Shown here: positions 20,642-29,816 of the stretch, one piece after another | How the letters are laid out: each line of letters opens with the position of its first letter | Position numbering within the stretch: the stretch's first letter is position 1 | Source of the DNA: Scleroderma bovista | Taxonomy: Eukaryota > Basidiomycota > Agaricomycetes > Boletales > Sclerodermataceae | Direction of reading: 5' to 3' | Length of the DNA: 30,127 nt | NCBI GenBank assembly: GCA_037178675.1 | Contig: JAYMGJ010000129.1 | Location: forward strand, 1 to 30,127 | Notes under the pieces: generated by a model | What the model was told of the DNA's origin: nothing | The model's database searches: none | Seen by the model: the letters and a program-made list of their open reading frames with translations, nothing else | Made by a program: the position numbers and the translations under genes

Positions 20642-21034
20642 ATGGAGTCCGTATTTTCTCTGGATCATTTCTCCGCTATTGCTGCAGATCTCCACTATGT
20701 CCTGCTCTTAGGACAGCCTCTCCCAGAGTTCCCGTGCACTGCCTGGCACATATCTTCCCAGCCTGCTCCCTCAGTCCCTCTCGTTCTCGGTCAGCGCGTT
20801 CTCCTCATCAGTCCTGCGTCAAGGACGTACTTTGGTCATCTTAGGTCTATTGTCAAGCTTGAGAAGTCTTCTCTGGTCGTCTCTGTGTCCCCTGAGCCCT
20901 CAGCCTATGGTCCATTCCTCCCAGATACTTGCCATGTCCATCTTCCTCTGTTGTTCGTCTCACTTCCCTGGATGCGTCGAATTCAGTACTCTATCCGCTT
21001 CCCTACTTTCAGACGACGTCCCCCAGCACCATGA
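20642..21034 (+). CDS. ORF A inside the LTR-like insertion (hypothetical)
   Basis: 130 codons from an ATG (MESVFSLDHFSAIAADL..). The segment LGQRVLLISPASRTYFGHL followed by KLEKSSLVVSVSPE looks like a small beta-barrel of the KOW type, but this is only a visual impression. It ends in CCATGA, whose ATG starts the next ORF. No known family recognised. It may be a chance frame. Confidence 0.3.
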   Translation: MESVFSLDHFSAIAADLHYVLLLGQPLPEFPCTAWHISSQPAPSVPLVLGQRVLLISPASRTYFGHLRSIVKLEKSSLVVSVSPEPSAYGPFLPDTCHVHLPLLFVSLPWMRRIQYSIRFPTFRRRPPAP

Positions 21035-21429
21035 CAGTTATTCCCCCACTTTATAGTGCTATTAGGAAGAAGAACCCTCTCTTGTTCTTTCCCAGAAGAG
21101 AGCTCATCAAGGGAGCCCATGGTTGTGCTTCAGCGGCACTAGAACACATGCACTATACCTTAGTGTATGCTGACCCCCCAAAAGACCTCTGGACCCCTGG
21201 TACCCTTCTTGTGGCTGTTTTGTCTCGGATCAATCCTCCTATTAATCTCAGATCTTCCCCATTGTTGTCCCATCAAATTCCTGATGGTACACAGCCCCCC
21301 ATCAAACTTCTTAGGCTGTGCATCAATGACTCCTTCTGCTGTGCAGTGACTCATCCCTTGCTTACTGATGCTCTCTTGTCATCAGTATTACTCTATCCCT
21401 TTCGCATTTTTGGTATATTACTCAGCTGA
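21031..21429 (+). CDS. ORF B inside the LTR-like insertion, ATGA overlap with ORF A
   Basis: 132 codons starting MTVIPPLYSAIRKKNPLLFF. Its ATG overlaps the stop of ORF A (ATGA), an arrangement that would suit termination-reinitiation or one original reading frame broken by a frameshift. It ends upstream of the TATA-like box of the LTR. No domain recognised. Confidence 0.3.
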   Translation: MTVIPPLYSAIRKKNPLLFFPRRELIKGAHGCASAALEHMHYTLVYADPPKDLWTPGTLLVAVLSRINPPINLRSSPLLSHQIPDGTQPPIKLLRLCINDSFCCAVTHPLLTDALLSSVLLYPFRIFGILLS

Positions 21430-24400
21430 TGACTCACTCCCTTACCAATCAATCTTGTCATGCAGCTTACTCATTCCTTTACTCAGCAGCTTATTCATGC
21501 TTCCTATGCTTACTCATTCCTGCTTATCCCTTGCTTACTGATCGCTTACAAACCCCTTACAAAGCTCTTACCAATCCCTTACCAATCCTTGACAAATTCT
21601 GCTTACTCCCTTCTCTTTTTGTACTTTAATGCTGTGCCCCCCCATGTATTTAAACCCCTGGGCTCAGCCCAGTGAAAGGACCCAATTGCACGACATTATC
21701 CCTCTCTCAGACTCTCTCAGTCAGTATCCCTTCAGTCTTTGAGTCCTTGTAGGCTTCAGTGAAGGTCTAAAGGCTCAATATTGTCAAGTTTATCCAAGTT
21801 ATTCAAAATCTATTCTTTATACTAGGCCCAAGCGGAGTCTAGGCTTCATACCAGTCAATCTTCCTCGCCTCTGGACATCAGAGGCATCCCTGCCCCTTTG
21901 CTGCACCAATCTCTAGGTGTAGTATCGCTGTTTCAGTCTCAGTCTACCCAATCCCTGCTTTGACACTTCCTAGACTTTAGGAAGAGTCCAGACCCCTATC
22001 CCCTTCGTCTTCTATTACTCCTGTACCCCAGGAGTATCCTGCATCACCATCTGCATCACCCTGTTGGTGTAGATCCCCTTCCCCCCTCCTCAGCACATCC
22101 TCTCTGGACACCACAGAGGTAAACCACCACTCACACATTTTCATAGTCCTTTGTTGGTGTTGTGTTTGGGTTATTACTCCGACCCAAATCCACACTTTGA
22201 CTCACAGCGGGCGCATCGGAACACTGTTGTCCTCATTGGATTTTTACCTATTCCAAAAGTGTGTAAATATCTTCTTCATGTTGTTTTCTACTCACCCGAT
22301 GATTCAACTGCAGCTGCTAAAAAGCACGCTGATGAAGCCCGCTTCCGCAAGTTTAAAAAACAGGTGTTCCATACGGCACTAGTGCGAATCCTTCGGTCAC
22401 TCAAGTCCCACATGACAACACCCGAAGTTCTTCGTTGCCCTGACGGACACTTCCGCCATGTCATTTATGGTATCGGGCCATATATAGCTGACTATCTTGA
22501 GCAGGTTTTACTTGCTTGTATTGTGCAGAACTGGTGTGGTCGGTGACTGGGTATGGCTGCCATTGAACCATGCAAGTATGACAGTCTGTCCTAGTTGTAC
22601 AGCTACCCCGAATGACTTGGATGGTGGTGGTGCACGACGTTCACACACACTCATTGATGCACTCATGGAGGCCTTTTCGCTTGCCGCTTTATGGCATGAT
22701 TGGGGGATTGACGGCCAAATTAAGGTGTGAACATAATATATTGATGTGATTGAAACTTACTGTAGTACCATGATCGCCATTTACAGACGAATTTCCTTGT
22801 GCTAACATCCGCTTGCTCTTGGCACCCGACATCCTTCATCAATTAATCAAGGGTGCTTTCAAGGATCACCTTGTTGAGTGGGTTACCAAGTACCTCGAAC
22901 TCACTCATGGAAAAGCGGAGGCAAAGGAAATTTTAGCTGATATTGATCGTCGGTAGGTATTCTTTTTTCCAAGTTGCAACATTTACCGAGCGTGAACAGT
23001 ATTGCCGTTGTTCCACCATTTTCGGGCCTGCAGCGCTTCCCTGAGGGGCGAGGATTTTCACAATGGACTGGTGATGATTCGAAGGCCCTTATGAAGGTTG
23101 GCATTTAAAACAACACATGTACTCCTATTAATGTACTGATATTTCAAAAGGTATACCTCCCTGCAATCGAAGGGCACATCCCTGATGACGTTGTCCGTAC
23201 TTTTCGCGCATTCCTCGAGTTCTGTTATCTTGTTCGCAGGGATATAATCACTGACGATACACTTGCCAAACTTCAACATGCGCTTACACGATTCCATCAA
23301 TATCGCGAAATATTTCGCACAACAGAAGTTCGTCCCGATGGTTTCTCTCTTCCCCGCCAGCATTCTCTCACTCATTATGAGGTCCTCATCCGGTCATTTG
23401 GCGCACCAAATGGCCTCTATACGTCAATCACCGAATCGAAACATATCAAAGCTGTCAAGGAGCCTTGGAGACGTTCAAACAAATATAATGCCCTCAGCCA
23501 AATGCAAATGCTATTAACAAACCAGCATTTGGACAAACTGGCAGCTGCAACCGTTGATTTCGAGAAATGCAGGATGTTGAAAGGTTCTCTTGCATCCAGT
23601 CATTTTCAGTACTTACATATGAATTTCTTCCTCATTCTGTCCCACTGCTATTGGACTCATCAAATTCACAGGCGATCAAGGCGTTGATTCTGCCTCTATA
23701 CCTCAAGACCCCGACCTTGATGCTGATGATGACGACATGGGCATAGTTGATGAAAGGCTGGGTCTGGTTCACTCTGCCATCAAGTTAGCGTGCATTCCTG
23801 GTACGCTGCTGAGCTCCTAGTTTTCTTTAAATCACATACTGACTGGGGACAGCTCGAAACCGCCCTACTCAAGTCCAGTCACTTGCAGAAGAACTCCAAA
23901 TCCCGAATTTCCCAAACCTCCTTTGAGACTTCTTGTCTCAACAGCTCAACACGAATGCTGGTGGTCCACGTCCAGCAACATTCACTGGCCGTCTCAAAGT
24001 CTATCTTTCTGCTACTGCCACCTTTATTTCTCCAAGTGATCCCTGTGGTGTTGGCCGTGCACGCCGTGAGCAAATTAAAGCAACACTGTCTTGGTTTCGT
24101 GGCCCAGAATGTTTTGACACCGTGTTTGTGAATACAGACAACACACGCGAGGGTATGCAGGCAATGGAAGTTGCATGGATTATCTGCTTTTTCTCACTAC
24201 CGTGCACTAATGGTGTATCCTACTCATGCGCTCTCGTCCACTGGTTTGATTACGTCGCGGACGAGCCAGACAACCTGACCGGGATGTGGATGGTAAAGCC
24301 GTCTTTCTTGGATGACAATACTCGCTATCTTTCTGTTGTCCACATTGACACCATCGTCCGTGCAGCACATCTAATCCCGATATTTGGTCAGGAGCCTGTG

Positions 24401-24496
24401 CCATCGGAAGTCAATTTGCACAATTCCTTGGACGTTTACCGGGGGTTTTATATTAATCATTTTATAGATCATCATGCATTTGAATTGGTGTTCTAG

Positions 24497-24630
24497 TCCT
24501 CTCACCCCGCTTTCAGATCGTTGGATCCTGCCAGCCGAAGAGATCCTGAATGCTCTGAATGCGCTCAACCCCAAGGCTGTCATGTAAGTCACCCAAAATT
24601 GCCATGAGCCATCTCTGATCTGCTCAAGAA
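24497..24630. other. Junction between Plavaka stop and RNA14-like sequence
   Basis: Only 134 bp separate the Plavaka stop from the first recognisable RNA14 exon. An acceptor-like 'ccgctttcag' (24507-24516), an open stretch reading WILPAEEILNALNALNPK, and GTAAGT at 24585 suggest one more upstream exon of uncertain frame. No Plavaka terminal repeat is visible here. Confidence 0.4.
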
Positions 24631-26586
24631 ATGCCAAAGGAACCACCCTCTGGGTGGCATGTACTGCACGAGAAGTTGCGTGACCATCCTCAAGACCCAG
24701 AAGGCTGGAACCAGCTTGTGGACATCACTGAAAATAATGGCGACCTTGAGCAAATTAAACAAACCTACGAAGCTTTGCTCGAGACATATCCCAACACGGT
24801 ATGAAGTCTTGTTCACTCCTCAGCCGTAGTTTGACAGTGCGATACCAAGTCGTCTGCCCAAATTGCTTATCTCAACTGCTTCTTAAGCCCGGGACTGTTC
24901 CAGTACGCCGAAGAGTTATTCAAGAGATTCCTGAGAACGCCGCCCTCAGTTGATCTTTGGAAGTTCTATCTTACTTATGCCAGGTTTGTAGTGAGCGAAA
25001 TCACGGTATTCCAACAGGATTCTTGATGCAACATTGATATCTACAGACGCGTGAATACATCGCCCAACAGTCGAGAAGCCGTCAGTCGGGCTTACGAATT
25101 TGTGCTCAACCGCATTGGACAAGACAAAGACAGCGGTGAAATATGGCACGATTACATCCAGTTCATCAAAGCTGGCGAGGTATGTAGTGTCCCAACTTCG
25201 TAGGCATCAACTCACGTCATACTAGACAAGCACTACCTGGGAAGAACAACAGAAGATGGTCACTCTTCGTAAGATTTATCACACAGCTGTTCAGATCCCT
25301 CTTGAGAATGTGGAGAAGCTCTGGTCTGAACTCAAGACCTTTGAGAACGGGCTGAACAAAATTATGGTCCGTGCAATCCTTTCGTCTATTGTATTTGATT
25401 ATGCATATTTCTACAGGCTAAGAAATTTATGTCTGATTTATCCCCGTCACATATGCAAGCACGGACAGTGCTTCGCCAATTACAAAGACATTTGGGTCCC
25501 TTATTCCCACCACCACCCCCGTCTTCGTCTTCAAGACCGTCAATTTATCTACCGCCTACACCATCTTTCAACGCTGCTGAAAGAGCTCTTGTCAGCGCAT
25601 GGAAAACTTATTTGAAGTGGGAGGAAACAACCCTCTTGAATTTGAAGAAAAAGACAAAGTGATGCTAGTCTCCCGGGTTCAACTCGTTTATCGCAAGGCA
25701 GTCATCAGAATGCGATACTACAGTGAGATTTGGTGAGTCTCTTCTGCAGGTTCTTTTTCCCACGTTTATCCTTGTCGGAATAGGTATATGGTGTTTGTGT
25801 GGACGAATGGTGTTGGTAAGCAAGAGGAGGCACTGAACACTTTGAAAGCTGGCATGGAGGCGAACCCGAGTAGTTTCTTGCTCCATTTTGCGTATGCTGA
25901 GATGCAAGAAGCACGCAAGGAATACACAGAAGTCAGCAATGCGTTCGACAAAATGCTCGACCACTAGAGTTTAAAAGTCCAGTCCATAGGACCGCAAAAA
26001 GACCAGAAACTGGACTGGACTGGACTGGTCGCAACCGGACTGCAGTTGCCAGTTGCCTACTTTTGAGAATGATGAAAAAGACTGGTTGCAACCGGTTGCA
26101 ACCGCATTATGTAAGCAATACATATATGGTATAAAAACCCCTATATTACAGGCTAATTTTGGCCTGCAGTGGGTCTTAAGGGGTGTAAAACTGATCTTTT
26201 TGGATGAAATATGGCACAAATAAATATATAATGACTTGTATATAATTACTACAGTCTATAAATAGTATTTAGATGCTATCTGACACACCTTTGATGTGAA
26301 AAACATCAATAAAATGCAAAAAAAACCGGTTTTTTAGTGGTTTGGACTGGTTTTTTTAGCAGTTTTGGACCGGTCTTTTTGAAAACCGGTTGCAACCGCT
26401 TTGGACCAGTCTTTAAGCGGTCCATGAACCATTCCCAGGCTTCCAAAAGGGGTCCAGTCCGGTCCTCTTCCAAAAAAGGCAAAAAAACCGGACTGGACTG
26501 GACTTTTAAACTCTATCGACCACCTGCATGTGCAACTTGAGGAGCTTGAGACCCGGGCAAATTCAGTGGGTCTCATTTTCATCTAA
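24631..26586 (+). pseudogene. RNA14: RNA14 / CstF-77-like fragment (mRNA 3'-end processing)
   Basis: RNA14 is the HAT-repeat scaffold of cleavage factor IA, in the nucleus, for pre-mRNA cleavage and polyadenylation. Recognisable exons: 24631-24798 (EGWNQLVDITENNGDLEQIK), 24850-24983 (YAEELFKRFLRTPPSVDLWK), 25047-25179 (DSGEIWHDYIQFIKAGE), 25226-25366 (TWEEQQKMVTLRKIYHTAVQ), 25417-25732 (SDLSPSHMQARTVLRQL), 25784-25964, then on past the MITE to LHVQLEELETRANS. Introns are 46-63 bp and well formed. Breaks: the 5' end is missing or unclear; one base is lost in the A-run at 25624-25627 (WEE to NNPLEFEEKDK needs a shift); the MITE interrupts it at 25965; RNA14-like sequence stops near 26565, about halfway through the usual protein. 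It is likely a fragment carried by a transposon; a functional RNA14 should exist elsewhere. Confidence 0.85.
25965..26515. mobile_element. hAT-type MITE, copy 2 (551 bp), in the RNA14 fragment
   Basis: Same TAGAG..CTCTA ends as copy 1, flanked by the 8-bp duplication TCGACCAC (25957-25964 and 26516-26523). Removing element and one duplication joins ..FDKMLDH to LHVQLEELE. At four sites where the copies differ (25994, 26398, 26419, 26460) this one keeps CpG and copy 1 has CpA or TpG, so this copy is closer to the source sequence. Confidence 0.95.
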
Positions 26587-27170
26587 TGCTTCCAGGTGCA
26601 CTGTGCCCACGGATGTTCTGACGCTGCCACAGGTCCCCCTGGGCAGCCCCCGTGTATGTTTTTTGCGATGCGATTTCTGCATCCCCCCCTGCTATATATG
26701 GTTCACCTCACACCCACAAATACCGTATATCCATGACACCAGCACCCAGACCCAGCAACCACAACGAAAATGCTCCTTGCAACGTGGTTTCCACCGCACA
26801 TTCCCCCCGTTTCATATGGTTTGCATTGCATTGCACCCGCAGATATGATATCTGCGACATAACTCCCCCTAGTATTTTTTTCCTGCAGAGTCCCTCTGCT
26901 ATCTTGCTCCTTACTTACATGCTTAACTTACTTAATGCATCTTGTGTACTTAGATAGGCCCAATGCTTAATTGTCTTTTGCTACTTGAACCACTTGGTGT
27001 GAACTTAATTACTTACAAGACTTGAGATGAAAGGAGCCAAGTCAGCTAAGCACATGCAAAATGATGCTTTTTGGCTTAGTGCTACTTAGATACTTAATCC
27101 AAATTATTAAGTAATTAAGTCAAAATAAGCTGTATTTAAGTCGATTTTAAGTCGGCTGTAGTTTTGCTGA
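26587..27170. other. Gene-free region, ACTTAA-rich right flank
   Basis: 26600-26900 is C-rich and shows no coding signal. From 26920 to 27170 the words ACTTA/TTAAGT recur more than ten times ('acttaattacttac', 'ttaagtaattaagtc', 'tttaagtcg'). The 13-mer AAGTCAAAATAAG at 27117-27129 also occurs at 16147-16159 in the same orientation. I read it as subterminal transposon sequence. Confidence 0.45.
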
Positions 27171-27179
27171 TGCAGGCGG

Positions 27180-27380
27180 GATGGGCCAGCAGAGTGGGAG
27201 CCTGGGACCACCTGTCACCATATAACAGGGGTGGGCTACATGGCCTTGGGATTATCATCATGGGATATGCATGGGCTATGGTGTTGGTTAAGGTGGATTA
27301 ATCAGTCATTTATAGGTGTTGTCACCATGTCACACAAGTGGGCCCAAATATTACTGTGTGCATGTTAATAAATTATCAGT
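27180..27380. repeat. Inverted copy of the 15885-16080 repeat
   Basis: 'accacctgtcaccatat', 'ggtgggctacatgg', 'atggtgttggttaaggtgga' and 'gttgtcaccatgtcacac' are the reverse complement counterparts of the block left of Plavaka, diverged. Spacing between the pair is about 11 kb. Confidence 0.6.
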
Positions 27381-27589
27381 ACTGCTAGTTTACTACTGGG
27401 GGATTACTACCATGGGATGGCTGCTACAGGATTATTTCCTGGGGATTACTGCTGCAGAGGTTACTACTTGCTGGTATATGCTACCAGCATGCAAAGCCTG
27501 CTGATTCCAGCCAAGGGTTTGCCATGGAATGGATGTCCATTTGTGGGTTGATGACACAGGTGGATAACCACCTGCAGGTGGTCAAGAAG

Positions 27590-28235
27590 GATAACCATTA
27601 TGTTATCTGGGAAACATGGTTTATAATGAATGCACTAACCTTTGCCTTCAATATCCTGCCAGCAGCCTCATGGACAACCTCTGCATGCCCTGCCAGAGGG
27701 ATGGTTCTCTGTGGTTGGATGGGGGTTAAGACAGATAGCTATTATATTATGCAGGAATAGTTGTTTATAATCAGTCTGCCAACCTCTGCCTTCAATATGC
27801 TACTGAAACCCTCCTTGGAAACTCCCTGCATACCCCTGCAGGCAGATATCCATCTGCAGATAGATGGAGGTCAAGAAGGATAACCATTATATTATGTGGG
27901 AGCAGTTTTTGATAATTAATACACAAATTTTTGCCTTCAATATGCTACTGGCACCCTCATTTGAAAACCTTCACATATCCCCACAGGCAGATATCCATCC
28001 ATGGTTAGATAGGGGTCAAGATGGATAGCCATTATATTATGTGGGAACAGTTGTTTATAATCAATTCACTAACCTCTGCCTTCGCTACTGGAACCCTCAT
28101 TGGAAAACTTCCACATACCCCTGTAGGCAGATATCCATCTGTGGTTAGATGGGGTCAAGAAGAATAATTATTATATTATGTGGGAGCAGTTTTTCATAAT
28201 TAATACACAAACCTTTGCCTTCAATATGCTACCAG
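27590..28235. repeat. ~146-bp tandem repeat, 4.5 units
   Basis: 'ccattatattatgtgggagcag' and variants recur near 27598, 27742, 27887, 28033 and 28170; 'gccttcaatatgctac' follows about 50 bp later in most units. Period 144-148 bp. Units also share 'ggcagatatccatct' and 'gttagatggggtcaaga'. No coding potential. Confidence 0.85.
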
Positions 28236-28672
28236 GCATCAGCAAATCACTTGGTTCTGTACAGCTCTGGACAGAGGCACACAGAAGCACAGAGTCCCCA
28301 GCTTAGTCCATTCTGGTCACCATTGTCCAGATGAAGGTGAACTTGTAGCTCTCTGTACAGCTCCACACAGCTCCCACTAGGTGTATGAACTTGTCCAGAA
28401 TACACAACACTGTGGATCTGAGCTTCTGTAGCTATCTGTACAACTCTTCTCAGATCATTGTATAGGATGTACTCATTAGGACTCCAAGTCATTAGTAAGC
28501 AAACATTTATTATAAATGCCTACTAGTACACAGAAATGACAAAACACATGCTACATTAATCCAATAAGATCTGAAGATGCTCATGCCTTCCCACTGAAAT
28601 ATCCACCTGCTGCAATGCTACCCAGAAAGTAATATGGTTATTATTGGCAGGAAATTTATCACAACCACTCAC
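28236..28672. other. Gene-free region with short gtacagctc repeats
   Basis: 'tgtacagctc' or close variants occur at about 28257, 28356 and 28437. The rest is AT-rich with no recognisable gene. It holds the donor side of the last intron of the minus-strand fragment that follows. Confidence 0.4.
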
Positions 28673-29145
28673 CAGCCTTCACATGCCCAAGAGCCAAGGT
28701 GTTCAGCAAGTCGAGAGCCATGATAAGGGTGCCTTGATGTCTCTTTGATTAGTGTAAGGAGTGCATTATATATTGAAGAATAATCCTTCACCAAAAAGTT
28801 TGGGAATGAGTTTCTGGCACCATTCTTTGCATAGCCATTGAGCACACAATTGAGCTGCTGAAGTTTCAGATTTATAATGTGGAGGAGCACAAATAAAACC
28901 ATACTGCAGTACACACCACTGCAAGGCATGTATTTGGGACACAGTACTGAAAAATGTCAGGACGTTGATGAGCAATGCAATAAGAGCCAGTGTAAAAAAA
29001 CTTGATGATGACGTCCTTAAGACCAGGGCAAACGTCCGCATTTTACCCTATAATTTTGTCAGATAAAGTCAGCACGGAGGGGAGAACTTACATTCTCATC
29101 AATGCCATCCCTGAGAAACATGGATTGATTGAGCAATGTAGCAGT
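28673..29145 (-). pseudogene. Fragment of a fungal hypothetical protein (DUF6532-like style)
   Basis: Minus-strand exons: about 29145-29092 (LLNQSMFLRDGIDEN), 29047-28905, 28857-28673. Introns 29048-29091 (donor GTAAGT) and 28858-28904 (donor GTATGG) are well formed, and a GTGAGT donor closes the last exon at 28672. Exon 3 reads NCVLNGYAKNGARNSFPNF, SSIYNALLTLIKE, PYHGSRLAEHLGSWACEGW. Exon 2 is best read as DVIIKFFYTGSY and AHQRPDIFQYCVPNTCLAVV, which needs a one-base shift after NGKMRTFA. The style resembles abundant Agaricomycete proteins annotated as DUF6532, function unknown; this is from memory and unsure. The 5' end is cut by the copia LTR and the 3' exons are missing. Confidence 0.45.
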
Positions 29146-29433
29146 TGTTGAAGTCGCACGTGCACCTGGCGTAAACCGTTGACGAAGTGCACACAAGACT
29201 GCGACCCATATTAGTGTAGACTTAGTAATAGTCCTCTTTAGAGTAGATGTTACATGTCACATGTCACGTGTCACAGTCATGTGTCACACTATTTGTTGTA
29301 TATAAACAGTGTTAATCGCTTATATAATATAACAGCTCTTAACCAGCTACCGCTACCATCTCTGGTTGTGCACTCCACCCAACAGGTGAGTTGGAGTAGC
29401 AGTTCCTCTACGTATATAGGTATTGCTTCAACA
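29146..29433 (+). mobile_element. Ty1/copia 5' LTR (288 bp)
   Basis: TGTTGAAGTC..TTGCTTCAACA, TATA box TATATAAA at 29299-29306. Same family and length as the LTR at 3801-4088 but in the opposite orientation. The 5 bp before it are gcagt (29141-29145), the expected left half of the target duplication; the right half is outside the window. Confidence 0.92.
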
Positions 29434-29447
29434 GGTTATGAGCCCTG
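29434..29447 (+). other. Primer-binding site for a half-tRNA (initiator Met)
   Basis: GGTTATGAGCCCTG directly follows the LTR. It is complementary to the anticodon arm of initiator tRNA-Met (..GGGCTCATAACC), so priming would use an internal tRNA fragment as in Drosophila copia, not the tRNA 3' end. Confidence 0.7.
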
Positions 29448-29816
29448 TGAGCGCACTGTGTGCAGCAATGTACCAGGCAGGGCTCCAGCTCCCTGAGCAT
29501 CGCTTTAACTAGCTTGAGGCTGTGGACCACAGTGAGCTCCTAGCTGAGCCCCTGCACAGCCACAAGGTGAAGCCGGTTGATGACTTGTGCCAGACAGTGA
29601 GCTCCTAGTTGAGCACCTGTACTGCCACAGGCGAAGTTCGTCAATGACTTGCGCCAACCATGGCAAACATTGTCGATGACTTGTGCTGGCATGACCTAGT
29701 CATGAGTTAGCTGTTGACAGAAGTGCTTTCACTAGCACTCAGGTGTTTCTTCTTTTCTTGCTTGTCCGTTGTCACATTCACTTGCTGACTCCGTTGACTC
29801 CCAACAGAACATCACC
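29448..29816 (+). other. Copia untranslated leader with short repeats
   Basis: 'cagtgagctcctag' occurs twice (about 29530 and 29596) and 'gatgacttg' with neighbours three times, a ~70-bp repeat. No start in frame with gag before 29817. A possible splice acceptor 'cccaacag' lies at 29800-29807. Confidence 0.6.

Larger units (their letters stand above)
20167..22206 (+). mobile_element. 2,040-bp LTR-like insertion in the Plavaka gene
   Basis: Begins TGTCACGCACC and ends TTTGACTCACA, that is TG..CA. Left flank ..ggcgg, right flank gcggg..: at least a 4-bp duplication (GCGG). Removing element and duplication restores V-R-R-A-H-R-N, the conserved Plavaka sequence. A TATA-like TATTTAAA at 21647-21654 followed by 'ctcagcccagtgaaagga' resembles the U3/R border of Agaricomycete LTRs. 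Tandem 'cttaccaatccctta' words lie at 21540-21600. A solo LTR is the simplest reading, but it is very long and contains ORFs, so it could be another kind of insertion. Confidence 0.7.
19217..24496 (+). pseudogene. Plavaka (CACTA-group) transposase, split by a 2,040-bp insertion
   Basis: It starts MQPTRRGY with a C2H2 zinc finger (C15, C20, H33, H38). Family hallmarks then run in order: DDWTPYRNQLEFETA, KPPFADHKDLYETID, YDIWYRDPRAV, RYKDFMSGDWAWEQA, GSNKTTVSIATGQNDYWPV, [insertion], HRNTVVLIGFLPIPK, PDGHFRHVIYGIGPYIADY, CPSCTATPNDLDGGG, GFSQWTGDDSKALMKVYLPA, ITESKHIKAVKEPWRRS, and the tail DHHAFELVF with TAG at 24494-24496. Good introns: 19951-20013 (branch-like TTACTAAC), 22263-22313, 22536-22584, 23801-23852 and others near 22960 and 23100. 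Damage: a short deletion/frame slip near 19770, the LTR-like insertion (20167-22206), a doubtful acceptor near 22785, and TGA at 23924-23926 in NLL-stop-DFLSQQL where Arg is expected. The transposase would cut and paste the element; this copy cannot make it. Confidence 0.85.

Noticed and set aside
20427..21675. Several other overlapping frames in the 2-kb insertion as genes
   Set aside because: Pyrimidine-rich sequence gives long frames in all three phases; only the pair joined by ATGA was kept, with low confidence.
3801..29433. The two copia pieces as the ends of one giant element
   Set aside because: Their orientations are opposite, the left piece is the 3' part and the right piece is the 5' part read outward, and their flanking 5-mers differ. 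They are independent insertions.
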